NCBI GenBank assembly: GCA_002380945.1
Contig: DFWO01000122.1
Coordinates: forward strand, 1 to 39,101
DNA length: 39,101 nucleotides
Reading direction: 5' to 3'
Source of the DNA: Methylococcaceae bacterium UBA4132
Lineage (GTDB): Bacteria > Pseudomonadota > Gammaproteobacteria > Methylococcales > Methylomonadaceae
In this document: in pieces, positions 31,688 to 39,101 of the stretch
How the letters are laid out: each line of letters opens with the position of its first letter
How positions within the stretch are numbered: position 1 is the first letter of the stretch
The notes under the pieces: generated by a model
The model's database searches: none
What the model saw: only the letters and a program-made list of their open reading frames with translations
What the model was told of the DNA's origin: nothing
Position numbers and translations under genes: made by a program

Positions 31688-33121
31688 CTACGATAACTTA
31701 GCTTTCAATATTTTATTCACCTCAGCAGGATTGGCTTTACCCTGCATGGCTTTCATCACTTGACCCACAAAAAAATTAAACGCTTTTTCATTACCGTTAC
31801 GATACTGCTCAACTTGGTTGGCATTCGCGGCAATAATTTGGTCGATAATCGCTTCAATCGCGCCTGTATCGGTGATTTGTTTTAACCCTTTGGCTTCGAT
31901 AATCTCATCGGCAGTCGCTGTGCTTTGCCAGAGTTCTTCAAACACCTGTTTGGCAATTTTGCCAGAGATAGTGTTATCAGCGATACGCGCTAATAAACCT
32001 GCTAAGCGTTCTGCACTGACCGGAGACTCAGTAATTTCTAAGTCTGCTTTGTTCAAGGCAGCGGATAAATCACCTGTTATCCAATTAGCACACAGTTTAG
32101 CCTCACAAGCTGACAATTTAATGACAGATTCAAAATAATCAGCGAGTGAACGTGATGACGTAAGTATGGTCGCGCTTTCGTCATCTAAAGCGTAATCGGT
32201 TTTAAAGCGTTGTTTTTTCGCTTGTGGTAATTCAGGCAATTCCGCTTTAATCTTAGCTTTAAATTCATCGCTAATATGCACTGGTAGTAAATCGGGATCA
32301 GGAAAGTAACGGTAGTCGTTAGCTTCTTCTTTGCTACGCATGGAGCGGGTTTCATCTTTCACTGAATCATACAAACGTGTTTCTTGTACGATTGTGCCAC
32401 CGTTTTCCAGTATTTCAATTTGCCGTTCAACTTCATGGTTAATGGCTTTTTCGACAAATTTAAACGAGTTGATATTTTTAATTTCTGCACGCGTGCCAAA
32501 GGCTTGTTGCCCTTTAGGACGCACGGAGACATTAGCATCACAACGAAATGAACCTTCCTGCATATTGCCATCACAAATACCCAGATAACGCACTAACTCA
32601 TGCAGAGTACGCATATAGGCGACAGCATCTTTAGCAGAACGTAAATCGGGTTCAGAGACGATTTCTAATAATGGTGTGCCTGCCCGATTTAAATCAATAC
32701 CGCTTAAGCCATGAAAATTTTCATGTAACGATTTACCTGCATCTTCTTCTAAATGGGCGCGAGTGACACCTATGCGTTTAATCTCACCATCGACTTCAAT
32801 GTCTAAATGCCCAACGCCAACAATGGGTAAATCCATTTGGCTGATTTGATAGCCTTTAGGTAAATCGGGATAAAAATAATTTTTGCGGGCAAACACCGAA
32901 TACGGCGCAATATGTGCTTCGATTGCCATGCCAAAAATAACGGCTTTATGTACCGCATCTTCATTCAGTACAGGCAGTACACCAGGAAAACCTAAATCAA
33001 CGGCACAAGCTTGTGTATTAGGTTCTGCACCGTAGGCAGTTGATGCGCCTGAAAAAATCTTTGATTTTGTAGACAGTTGGGTATGAATTTCCAACCCGAT
33101 AACGGTTTCCCATTGCCCCAT
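31688..33121 (-). CDS. gatB: Asp-tRNA(Asn)/Glu-tRNA(Gln) amidotransferase subunit B
   Basis: A 477-residue GatB. It phosphorylates the misacylated Glu-tRNA(Gln) or Asp-tRNA(Asn), which GatA-derived ammonia then amidates. Signatures are V-I-G-L-E-I-H-T-Q-L-S-T-K-S-K-I-F at the N-terminus, D-L-P-K-G-Y-Q-I-S-Q, and the C-terminal YqeY-like domain ending K-I-L-K-A-K-L. Length is normal. In many gammaproteobacteria gatC-gatA lie between gatB and mreB; here gatB is directly divergent from mreB with a 196-bp gap and neither gene is in the window. Confidence 0.97.
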   Translation of the reverse strand: MGQWETVIGLEIHTQLSTKSKIFSGASTAYGAEPNTQACAVDLGFPGVLPVLNEDAVHKAVIFGMAIEAHIAPYSVFARKNYFYPDLPKGYQISQMDLPIVGVGHLDIEVDGEIKRIGVTRAHLEEDAGKSLHENFHGLSGIDLNRAGTPLLEIVSEPDLRSAKDAVAYMRTLHELVRYLGICDGNMQEGSFRCDANVSVRPKGQQAFGTRAEIKNINSFKFVEKAINHEVERQIEILENGGTIVQETRLYDSVKDETRSMRSKEEANDYRYFPDPDLLPVHISDEFKAKIKAELPELPQAKKQRFKTDYALDDESATILTSSRSLADYFESVIKLSACEAKLCANWITGDLSAALNKADLEITESPVSAERLAGLLARIADNTISGKIAKQVFEELWQSTATADEIIEAKGLKQITDTGAIEAIIDQIIAANANQVEQYRNGNEKAFNFFVGQVMKAMQGKANPAEVNKILKAKLS

Positions 33122-33317
33122 TTTGTTGACTCCTCACTTAAAATTCACACGTTATTTTTTATAACTCACAGTGTCATCTATCATTGATGACGCTTTTACA
33201 CCTTGTCAGCCTCATTACGCTGTATTGTGGTAAATATGATACTTTATATCTTGCTCTAATACCCGCTTGATTGATAAAGTAACGCTATTTTTCATTCCCC
33301 AAAGGAAACAGGTAAAA

Positions 33318-34361
33318 ATGTTCAAAAGAATTCGCGGGCTTTTCTCCAACGACCTATCTATTGACTTAGGAACCGCTAATACGTTGATATATATTCCCGG
33401 TCAAGGCATAGTGCTTAACGAGCCATCGGTTGTTGCTATTAAAGAGGACAAAGTGCGCGGTGCGAAAACCATTGCGGCCGTTGGCGCAGATGCTAAGCTA
33501 ATGTTAGGTCGTACGCCAGGCAATATTACCGCTATTCGTCCTTTAAAAGATGGCGTGATTGCTGATTTCAATATCACTGAAAAAATGTTGCGATTTTTTA
33601 TCGAAAAAGTGCATAAGCGTAAGTTATTTAGCCCTAGTCCGCGCATTTTAATTTGTGTTCCGTGTGGATCAACCCAAGTGGAGCGTCGTGCGATTCGTGA
33701 ATCTGCCATGATGGCAGGCGCAAGAGCTGTGTATCTCATTGAGGAACCTATGTCAGCTGGGATTGGTGCAGGTTTACCTGTAGATGAGGCACGCGGTTCT
33801 ATGGTGCTTGATATTGGTGGCGGTACCTCTGAAGTCGCAGTTATTTCTATTAACGGCATTGTTTATTCCTCATCCGTGCGGATCGGTGGTGACCGTTTTG
33901 ATGAAGCGATTGTCAGTTATGTACGCCGCAACTACGGTACCTTAATCGGTGAAGCCACGGCAGAACGGATTAAATTAGAAATTGGCTCTGCCTATCCAGG
34001 TTCTGAGGTAAGAGAAATCGAAGTGAAGGGGCGTAATCTCGCCGAAGGTATTCCGCGTAGTTTTACCTTAAATAGCAATGAAATTTTAGAAGCCTTGCAA
34101 GAACCCTTGGCAGGTATTGTTGGCGCAGTAAAAACTGCCTTAGAACAAACACCACCCGAATTAGGTTCAGATGTCGCTAATCGTGGTATCTATTTAACAG
34201 GCGGCGGCGCGTTATTAAGAGACATTGATCGTTTAATTTCCGAAGAAACAGGTTTACCTGTCTATATTGCTGATGATCCGCTAACTTGTGTCGCTAGAGG
34301 CGGCGGTATGGTCTTAGAAATGATGGAAAAAAAAGGTGTTTCAAGTTTTTCTTTAGAATAA
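33318..34361 (+). CDS. mreB: Rod-shape actin MreB
   Basis: A 347-residue bacterial actin that forms membrane-bound filaments and guides lateral wall synthesis. The phosphate-1 motif S-I-D-L-G-T-A-N-T, the phosphate-2 motif V-L-D-I-G-G-G-T-S-E and the adenosine motif L-T-G-G-G-A-L-L are present. ATG 33318 gives the standard start F-K-R-I-R-G-L-F-S-N-D and has an AGGAAA-type site upstream; 17 upstream in-frame codons are dropped. It heads mreB-mreC-mreD-mrdA-mrdB. Confidence 0.98.
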   Translation: MFKRIRGLFSNDLSIDLGTANTLIYIPGQGIVLNEPSVVAIKEDKVRGAKTIAAVGADAKLMLGRTPGNITAIRPLKDGVIADFNITEKMLRFFIEKVHKRKLFSPSPRILICVPCGSTQVERRAIRESAMMAGARAVYLIEEPMSAGIGAGLPVDEARGSMVLDIGGGTSEVAVISINGIVYSSSVRIGGDRFDEAIVSYVRRNYGTLIGEATAERIKLEIGSAYPGSEVREIEVKGRNLAEGIPRSFTLNSNEILEALQEPLAGIVGAVKTALEQTPPELGSDVANRGIYLTGGGALLRDIDRLISEETGLPVYIADDPLTCVARGGGMVLEMMEKKGVSSFSLE

Positions 34362-34429
34362 CCTGCCCCCTTTAAAATATTTATTCCAGCTACAATATAG
34401 GCACAACACATCACACAGAGGTTTTTGCT

Positions 34430-35335
34430 ATAAAACTCATATTTGCCACTGGTCCATCAATTAATACTCGCTTGCTTGTGGCAGTTATTTCTTCAATTGC
34501 CCTGCTGGTCACTGAACACAGAAGCACTCAACTAGATACGTTGCGGATGTCGTTATCCTATCTTGTTGATCCGTTGAAATATGCCGTTGACTTACCTAGC
34601 GCGATTATCAAACAGGCTTCTGAATCTCTTGGCTCTTATGCGTCATTAGTCAGTGAAAATGCTAGTTTGCGTGATGAACAGCTTGTCCGCCAGACGCAGT
34701 TGCTTAAATTGGAAGCACTAGAAAAAGAAAATGTTCGCCTACGCGCCTTATTGGAAAATTCCTTTAAACTAGGCGAACAAGTATTAATAGCCGAATTACT
34801 ATCTATTAATACCGCGCCTTATGAGCATATCCTCGTGGTCAATAAAGGCACAAATTTTGGTGTTCATGAACAGCAACCCGTATTGGATGCTAACGGCGTA
34901 GTCGGGCAAGTGTTTCGTGCGTTACCGCTTACCTCAGAAATTATGTTAATCACTGATCCAAATCATGCTATCCCTGTGCAGATTAATCGTAATGGACTGC
35001 TCACTATTGCCGTCGGTAGCGGTCAATTGAATCAACTTAATTTGCCATTTTTACCCAGTAATGCCGATATTCGTCCTGGTGATTTACTCATCACCTCGGG
35101 CTTGGGCGGTACTTTTCCACAAGGCTATCCTGTTGCTGTTGTCGATGAATTTACTTCACAGCCTAATAAACCCTTTGCTAATATTACAGCGACCCCTAAG
35201 TCGCTATTGGATAGGAACAGAGAGCTGATGATTGTTTGGAGTCACTCAGCACCAGTGCCGCTCATTTCAAAACCCAATACAACTGAACCCATAACCCCCT
35301 CACCTGCGCCTACGTCTGCCCCAGCTAATGAATAA
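34430..35335 (+). CDS. mreC: Rod-shape protein MreC, apparent ATA start
   Basis: An inner-membrane scaffold protein, about 301 residues: one N-terminal TM helix (about 14-34), a coiled coil (about 60-105), then the periplasmic beta domain with G-V-V-G-Q-V and D-L-L-I-T-S-G-L-G-G. The MreC-typical N-terminus K-L-I-F-A-T-G-P-S-I-N-T-R-L-L is coded upstream of the first standard start (TTG 34472), which would cut off this segment. The frame has no ATG, GTG or TTG between its upstream stop (34373) and 34472. A good AGAGG (34417-34421) sits 8 bases before an ATA at 34430, which I take as the start. A base error from ATG is the alternative. Confidence 0.85.
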   Translation: MKLIFATGPSINTRLLVAVISSIALLVTEHRSTQLDTLRMSLSYLVDPLKYAVDLPSAIIKQASESLGSYASLVSENASLRDEQLVRQTQLLKLEALEKENVRLRALLENSFKLGEQVLIAELLSINTAPYEHILVVNKGTNFGVHEQQPVLDANGVVGQVFRALPLTSEIMLITDPNHAIPVQINRNGLLTIAVGSGQLNQLNLPFLPSNADIRPGDLLITSGLGGTFPQGYPVAVVDEFTSQPNKPFANITATPKSLLDRNRELMIVWSHSAPVPLISKPNTTEPITPSPAPTSAPANE

Positions 35336-35810
35336 AATGTGTTGGTTTTGTCGCGTTACTTTGACGCTTATTGTTGCCATGTGTTTAAGAATCGCGCCGT
35401 GGTCTCATGCCTTAGATCTATATAATCCAGACTGGGTATTGTTAGTGCTTATGTACTGGTCAGTCGTGTTACCTGAACGCATTGGTATTTTCTATGCGTG
35501 GACTTATGGTTTACTCACCGATGTATTAACAGGGCAGTTATTTGGTCAACATGCCTTAGCGTATTCACTGGTCATCTATGCCTGTTTAAAGCTACACAAA
35601 CGCTTACGCCAATATACTTTATTGCAACAGGCATTATTTGTGTTCTGTGGCTTACTACTAGCCCAACTGATATTCTTCTTCATAAAAAATCTGCAACACC
35701 TTGCCCAATTTAATACCGATTTCTGGCTACCAGTTATAACAGGGACTCTCTGTTGGTCATTGGTTTATAGAGTCTTACGTTGTGTACACATACCAACAGA
35801 TGCTAAATAG
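35328..35810 (+). CDS. mreD: Rod-shape protein MreD
   Basis: A 160-residue inner-membrane protein with about five hydrophobic helices and little else. The N-P-D-W-V-L-L-V-L-M-Y-W segment and the G-L-L-T-D-V-L-T-G-Q-L-F-G motif are typical of MreD. It starts 8 bp inside mreC. It links MreC to PBP2 and RodA, which follow. Confidence 0.94.
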   Translation: MNKMCWFCRVTLTLIVAMCLRIAPWSHALDLYNPDWVLLVLMYWSVVLPERIGIFYAWTYGLLTDVLTGQLFGQHALAYSLVIYACLKLHKRLRQYTLLQQALFVFCGLLLAQLIFFFIKNLQHLAQFNTDFWLPVITGTLCWSLVYRVLRCVHIPTDAK

Positions 35811-35854
35811 TATCAGCGGATGATAGTCATCACGCGCCGTCTTGAGCCTTAACT

Positions 35855-37699
35855 ATGTCTAGCTTTCACTCTATTAAGGACAGCCAATTAGAAAACCACC
35901 TATTTCTTAATCGCATCATGGCAGCCTTTATTGCCATCGTGTTATTAACGTCAGGGCTAATTGTGCGCTTGATTCATTTGCAAGTAGCAGGTCATGAACA
36001 TTACGCCTCACTGGCAAAAGACAATAGCATCAAAATTTATCCGATTATCCCGACACGCGGCATGATTTATGACCGTCATGGCAATATTCTTGCGGAAAAC
36101 ACCCAATCCTACAGCCTAGAAATCATCCCAGAAAAAGCCAAAGACCTTGATGATACCTTGCTGCGGCTACAAAAACTGCTCAACATCTCTGACGAAAAAA
36201 TTGACTTATTCCAAAAACAACGTAAACGTCAAAAATGGTTTGCCAGTACCCCGTTATTATTAAGCATGAGCGATGAAGAAATCGCCAAATTTGCTGTCAA
36301 CCGTCCGTTTTTTCCAGGCGTTGATATTAAGCAACGCCTAGTTAGGCATTACCCTTACAATGAATTAGCCGCGCATGTGGTCGGTTATGTCGGACGTATC
36401 AACGAAGCCGAAATGAAAACATTGTCCGCAGAGGAATACCAAGGCTCAACCCACGTCGGCAAACTAGGCATAGAAAGCTCTTATGAAACCGAACTACACG
36501 GTAAAACAGGCTATGCAGAAATAGAAACCAATGTACAAGCACGTCCACTCAATACCCTCAATGAAACCGATGCTGTCCAAGGCGTAAATCTCTATCTCAC
36601 TTTAGATATGGACTTGCAAAAAACCGCTTATGACGCATTAGCTCCTTACAATGGCGCAGTGGTTGCTATTGACGTTAAAACAGGCGGCGTATTAGTCTTC
36701 GCCAGTCGCCCTAGTTTTGACCCTAATCCTTTCGTAGCGGGTATTGCCAATGATGCCTATCAAGCTTTGCAATCGTCTGAAGCCCAACCCTTATACAATC
36801 GCGCCTTGCGTGGACTATACCCACCTGGTTCTACGCTTAAACCGTTTGTTGCTTTGGCAGGACTTGAACATAACACCGTGACTCCTTCACAACGCTTTTT
36901 ATGTCCTGGTTATTATCAACTACCTAATGTTGACCATAAATATCGGTGCTGGAAAAAAACAGGGCATGACTGGGTCAATGTCAACAAAGCCATCACCGAA
37001 TCGTGTGATGTCTATTTTTACCGTCTCGCCTCAGCTCTCGGCATTGATGATATGCACAATTTCTTACAAAAATTTGGCTTTGGCGAAAAAACAGGTATTG
37101 ATTTAGTTGGTGAAAAATCAGGCTTATTGCCTTCACGCGAATGGAAATTTGAACAAAAAAAACAATCATGGTACCCCGGTGAAACCCTCATCACAGGTAT
37201 AGGTCAAGGTTCAAATCAAGTGACACCGTTACAACTTGCCAGAGCCACCGCCACCTTGGCGAATAGAGGTAACGTAGTGACCCCGTTTTTAGTAGACAAA
37301 ATCGTTTCAGGCACACAAACACGACCTGGCCCTGAAACACACAAAGATATTATTCCACTTAAAAAAAGCAATGTTGATACCATCGTCTCAGCAATGGTCG
37401 ATGTCGTACACAGTGAACGCGGTACCGCGCATGACCTTAAAAAAGATTTTAACTATCTTATGGCAGGTAAAACAGGCACGGCTCAAGTGCTAGGCATAAA
37501 ACAAAATGCCAAATACAACGAAAATGCCATTGAATTCAAATACCGCGACCACGCCTTATTTATCGCGTTTGCACCTGCTGATGATCCCAAAATTGCCGTT
37601 GCAGTCATTGCAGAAAACGGTGGGCATGGTGGTTCAGTGGCAGCCCCTATTGCCGCAAAAGTAATCAAGCAATATCTAAACGATAATAATGAAAACTGA
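35855..37699 (+). CDS. mrdA: Penicillin-binding protein 2, elongation transpeptidase
   Basis: A 614-residue class B PBP that cross-links new wall along the cylinder. It has one N-terminal TM helix (about 22-42) and the pedestal domain (R-G-M-I-Y-D-R-H-G). The transpeptidase domain has all three motifs: S326-T-L-K, S383-C-D and K539-T-G-T. G-T-A-Q follows the last motif as usual. Length is typical. It is 44 bp after mreD and overlaps mrdB by 11 bp. Confidence 0.97.
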   Translation: MSSFHSIKDSQLENHLFLNRIMAAFIAIVLLTSGLIVRLIHLQVAGHEHYASLAKDNSIKIYPIIPTRGMIYDRHGNILAENTQSYSLEIIPEKAKDLDDTLLRLQKLLNISDEKIDLFQKQRKRQKWFASTPLLLSMSDEEIAKFAVNRPFFPGVDIKQRLVRHYPYNELAAHVVGYVGRINEAEMKTLSAEEYQGSTHVGKLGIESSYETELHGKTGYAEIETNVQARPLNTLNETDAVQGVNLYLTLDMDLQKTAYDALAPYNGAVVAIDVKTGGVLVFASRPSFDPNPFVAGIANDAYQALQSSEAQPLYNRALRGLYPPGSTLKPFVALAGLEHNTVTPSQRFLCPGYYQLPNVDHKYRCWKKTGHDWVNVNKAITESCDVYFYRLASALGIDDMHNFLQKFGFGEKTGIDLVGEKSGLLPSREWKFEQKKQSWYPGETLITGIGQGSNQVTPLQLARATATLANRGNVVTPFLVDKIVSGTQTRPGPETHKDIIPLKKSNVDTIVSAMVDVVHSERGTAHDLKKDFNYLMAGKTGTAQVLGIKQNAKYNENAIEFKYRDHALFIAFAPADDPKIAVAVIAENGGHGGSVAAPIAAKVIKQYLNDNNEN

Positions 37700-38819
37700 A
37701 ACCCATTCTCATCAATTTGAAACACCCTCAGTCATCGGTACTATCCTCCGCAGACTGCACATTGATATTCCTCTGTTTATTGGCTTATCACTCGCTGCCA
37801 CTCTAAGTTTTATTATTTTATACAGCGCAGGCAGTCAAGATATGGGCGTACTCACACGCCAAGCCGCACGCATAGGTCTTGCCTTCGGCTTTATGACCGT
37901 CCTCGCCCACATAGACCCTTATCAATTCAAACGCTACTCCGCCTTACTGTTTGGCATCGGCATCGTATTACTGGCGGCAGTATTAGTCATGGGGCAAACT
38001 GCCCTAGGAGCGCAACGCTGGCTAGACCTAGGCTTTTTTCGTTTTCAACCCTCAGAAATGATAAAAATCACCACGCCAATGATGATTGCATGGTACTTAT
38101 CAGAACACCCTCTGCCACCCAGACCTAAACAACTACTGATAGCCACCACCCTAATACTTGTCCCTACCCTACTCATCGCTAAACAACCCGACTTAGGCAC
38201 AGCCATCCTCGTTGCCAGTTCAGGTGCAGGGGTATTATTTTTTGCTGGACTGTCATGGTGGTACATCATCGGCATACTTGCGAGTCTCACCGCCTTAACC
38301 CCCATTCTCTGGCACTTCATGCACGACTATCAACGTGCGCGTGTCTTAACTTTCCTGAATCCAGAAGCCGACCCCTTAGGGCGTGGCTATCACATCATTC
38401 AATCAAAAATCGCCATTGGCTCAGGTGGTCTTTATGGCAAAGGTTGGCTAGGCAGTACCCAATCCGAACTGGATTTTTTACCCGAAAGTTCCACCGATTT
38501 TATTTTTGCCGTGTTTGCCGAAGAATTTGGTTTATTCGGCTGCTCAGGCTTATTAGCATTATATCTACTCATCATCACCCGCTGTTTATACATCGCCTCA
38601 CAAGCGCGTGACACATACTGTCGCCTCCTAGCAGGTAGCCTTGCGTTCACCTTCTTCGTCTACGTCTTCGTCAACATCGGCATGGTCATCGGAGTCCTGC
38701 CCGTTGTCGGTGTTCCCCTGCCCTTAATCAGCTACGGCGGCACTTCTATCGTCACACTGTTATCAGGCTTTGGCATATTAATGTCCATACACACCCATAA
38801 AAAGTTTTTGCATCGTTGA
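37689..38819 (+). CDS. mrdB: SEDS glycosyltransferase RodA
   Basis: A 376-residue polytopic protein with about ten hydrophobic helices that polymerises lipid II glycan strands with PBP2. SEDS signatures are A-Q-R-W-L-D-L-G-F-F-R-F-Q-P-S-E, K-Q-P-D-L-G-T-A, the Q-S-K-I-A-I-G-S-G-G loop, F-L-P-E-S-S-T-D-F-I-F-A and P-L-I-S-Y-G-G-T-S. It starts within the last codons of mrdA. It is the last gene of the cluster in the window. Confidence 0.98.
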   Translation: MKTETHSHQFETPSVIGTILRRLHIDIPLFIGLSLAATLSFIILYSAGSQDMGVLTRQAARIGLAFGFMTVLAHIDPYQFKRYSALLFGIGIVLLAAVLVMGQTALGAQRWLDLGFFRFQPSEMIKITTPMMIAWYLSEHPLPPRPKQLLIATTLILVPTLLIAKQPDLGTAILVASSGAGVLFFAGLSWWYIIGILASLTALTPILWHFMHDYQRARVLTFLNPEADPLGRGYHIIQSKIAIGSGGLYGKGWLGSTQSELDFLPESSTDFIFAVFAEEFGLFGCSGLLALYLLIITRCLYIASQARDTYCRLLAGSLAFTFFVYVFVNIGMVIGVLPVVGVPLPLISYGGTSIVTLLSGFGILMSIHTHKKFLHR

Positions 38820-39101
38820 TGGCTTCATAAACAAATTTTCTCGTTTCCACACATAGGTATCTATACATCTTTCCCGCCCCAAAAAACATAAATATCGCGC
38901 TTAAACAGTTCAAGTCGTGAGAGGAAGTATCCATTAGGGTTAGAAATAGCCACACACCTTCCAGTAAAGCAGACGGGATGAGGGGCTGTTTTTCTTCATC
39001 TGTCATTCGCTCAGGCGGACTAGAAAGCTTTTCATTTCATTGGGTTGCGGGGTATTTTGTAGTGGTCTAATGAAAATGCCACCCTCCCCGATGGTTGATA
39101 T
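38820..39101. other. No recognisable feature after mrdB
   Basis: In these 282 bases I see no convincing gene, terminator or named repeat. A minus-strand open frame of 84 codons reaches back into mrdB but has no family resemblance and is probably chance. Confidence 0.5.

Noticed and set aside
33122..33317. Sigma70 promoter for mreB
   Set aside because: Several half-matching hexamers (TTGTCA 33203, TATGAT 33235) are present but none pair at 16-18 bases.
38752..39006. An 84-codon minus-strand frame at the window end
   Set aside because: It overlaps mrdB, shows no domain or convincing ribosome site, and is likely chance.

Overview
The window is a stretch of bacterial chromosome, almost certainly from a gammaproteobacterium of moderate to low G+C. 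The evidence is the gene content: LPS genes (lpxK, kdsB), prmB, rlmG, an EfpL-type elongation factor, an S-methyl-5'-thioinosine phosphorylase next to nagZ, and the mreBCD-mrdA-mrdB wall-elongation block. A periplasmic sulfite dehydrogenase pair (SorAB), a RegBA-type redox two-component system and many small palindromic intergenic repeats suggest a sulfur-oxidising or methanotrophic lineage (Thiotrichales- or Methylococcales-like). That last placement is inference and I cannot name the genus. I see no rRNA, tRNA, CRISPR array, transposase or phage gene. The window is mostly core chromosome with a few accessory islands.

Layout, left to right. 1-339: non-coding, with a perfect 55-bp tandem duplication before a LemA/TPM/TPM trio (340-2311). 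2342-8189: msrA (minus strand), then hslO, a lipoprotein gene, ssb, a second lipoprotein gene, prmB and aroC on the plus strand. 8190-10285: a hairpin-rich spacer, a lipase-like alpha/beta hydrolase, a two-TM protein of unknown function and another hairpin; this looks like a small accessory cassette between palindromic repeats. 10286-11866: sorA-sorB. 11891-14331: a minus-strand pair of overlapping genes for a GCS2-family ligase and an AstE/M14-type zinc hydrolase, possibly an undescribed peptide or amide metabolism module. 14496-18740: an MFS transporter, then the tightly overlapping exbB-exbD-lpxK-trm112-kdsB run. 18816-24279: a small cupin, then sbcD-sbcC. 24376-33121: a long minus-strand series, gatB, regB, regA, nagZ, hpt, mtnP-like, efpL, rlmG and accA in transcription order. 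33318-38819: mreB-mreC-mreD-mrdA-mrdB. 38820-39101: no gene seen.

Genes that work together: MreBCD with PBP2 and RodA build the lateral wall, and NagZ recycles it. LpxK and KdsB build lipid A and its Kdo linkage. SorA and SorB oxidise sulfite in the periplasm and pass electrons to cytochrome c, and RegBA senses respiratory redox state. SbcCD cuts DNA hairpins, which is notable because the window is rich in perfect palindromes and one of 26 bp lies inside sbcC itself.

The points I find most worth a second look are: mreC apparently starting at an ATA codon behind a good Shine-Dalgarno; the palindrome inside sbcC; at least two dispersed palindromic repeat families (three copies each); the GCS2 ligase/M14 hydrolase pair; the repeat-flanked lipase/two-TM cassette; and gatB lying directly beside mreB without gatC and gatA. 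All calls come from reading the sequence. No database search was run.
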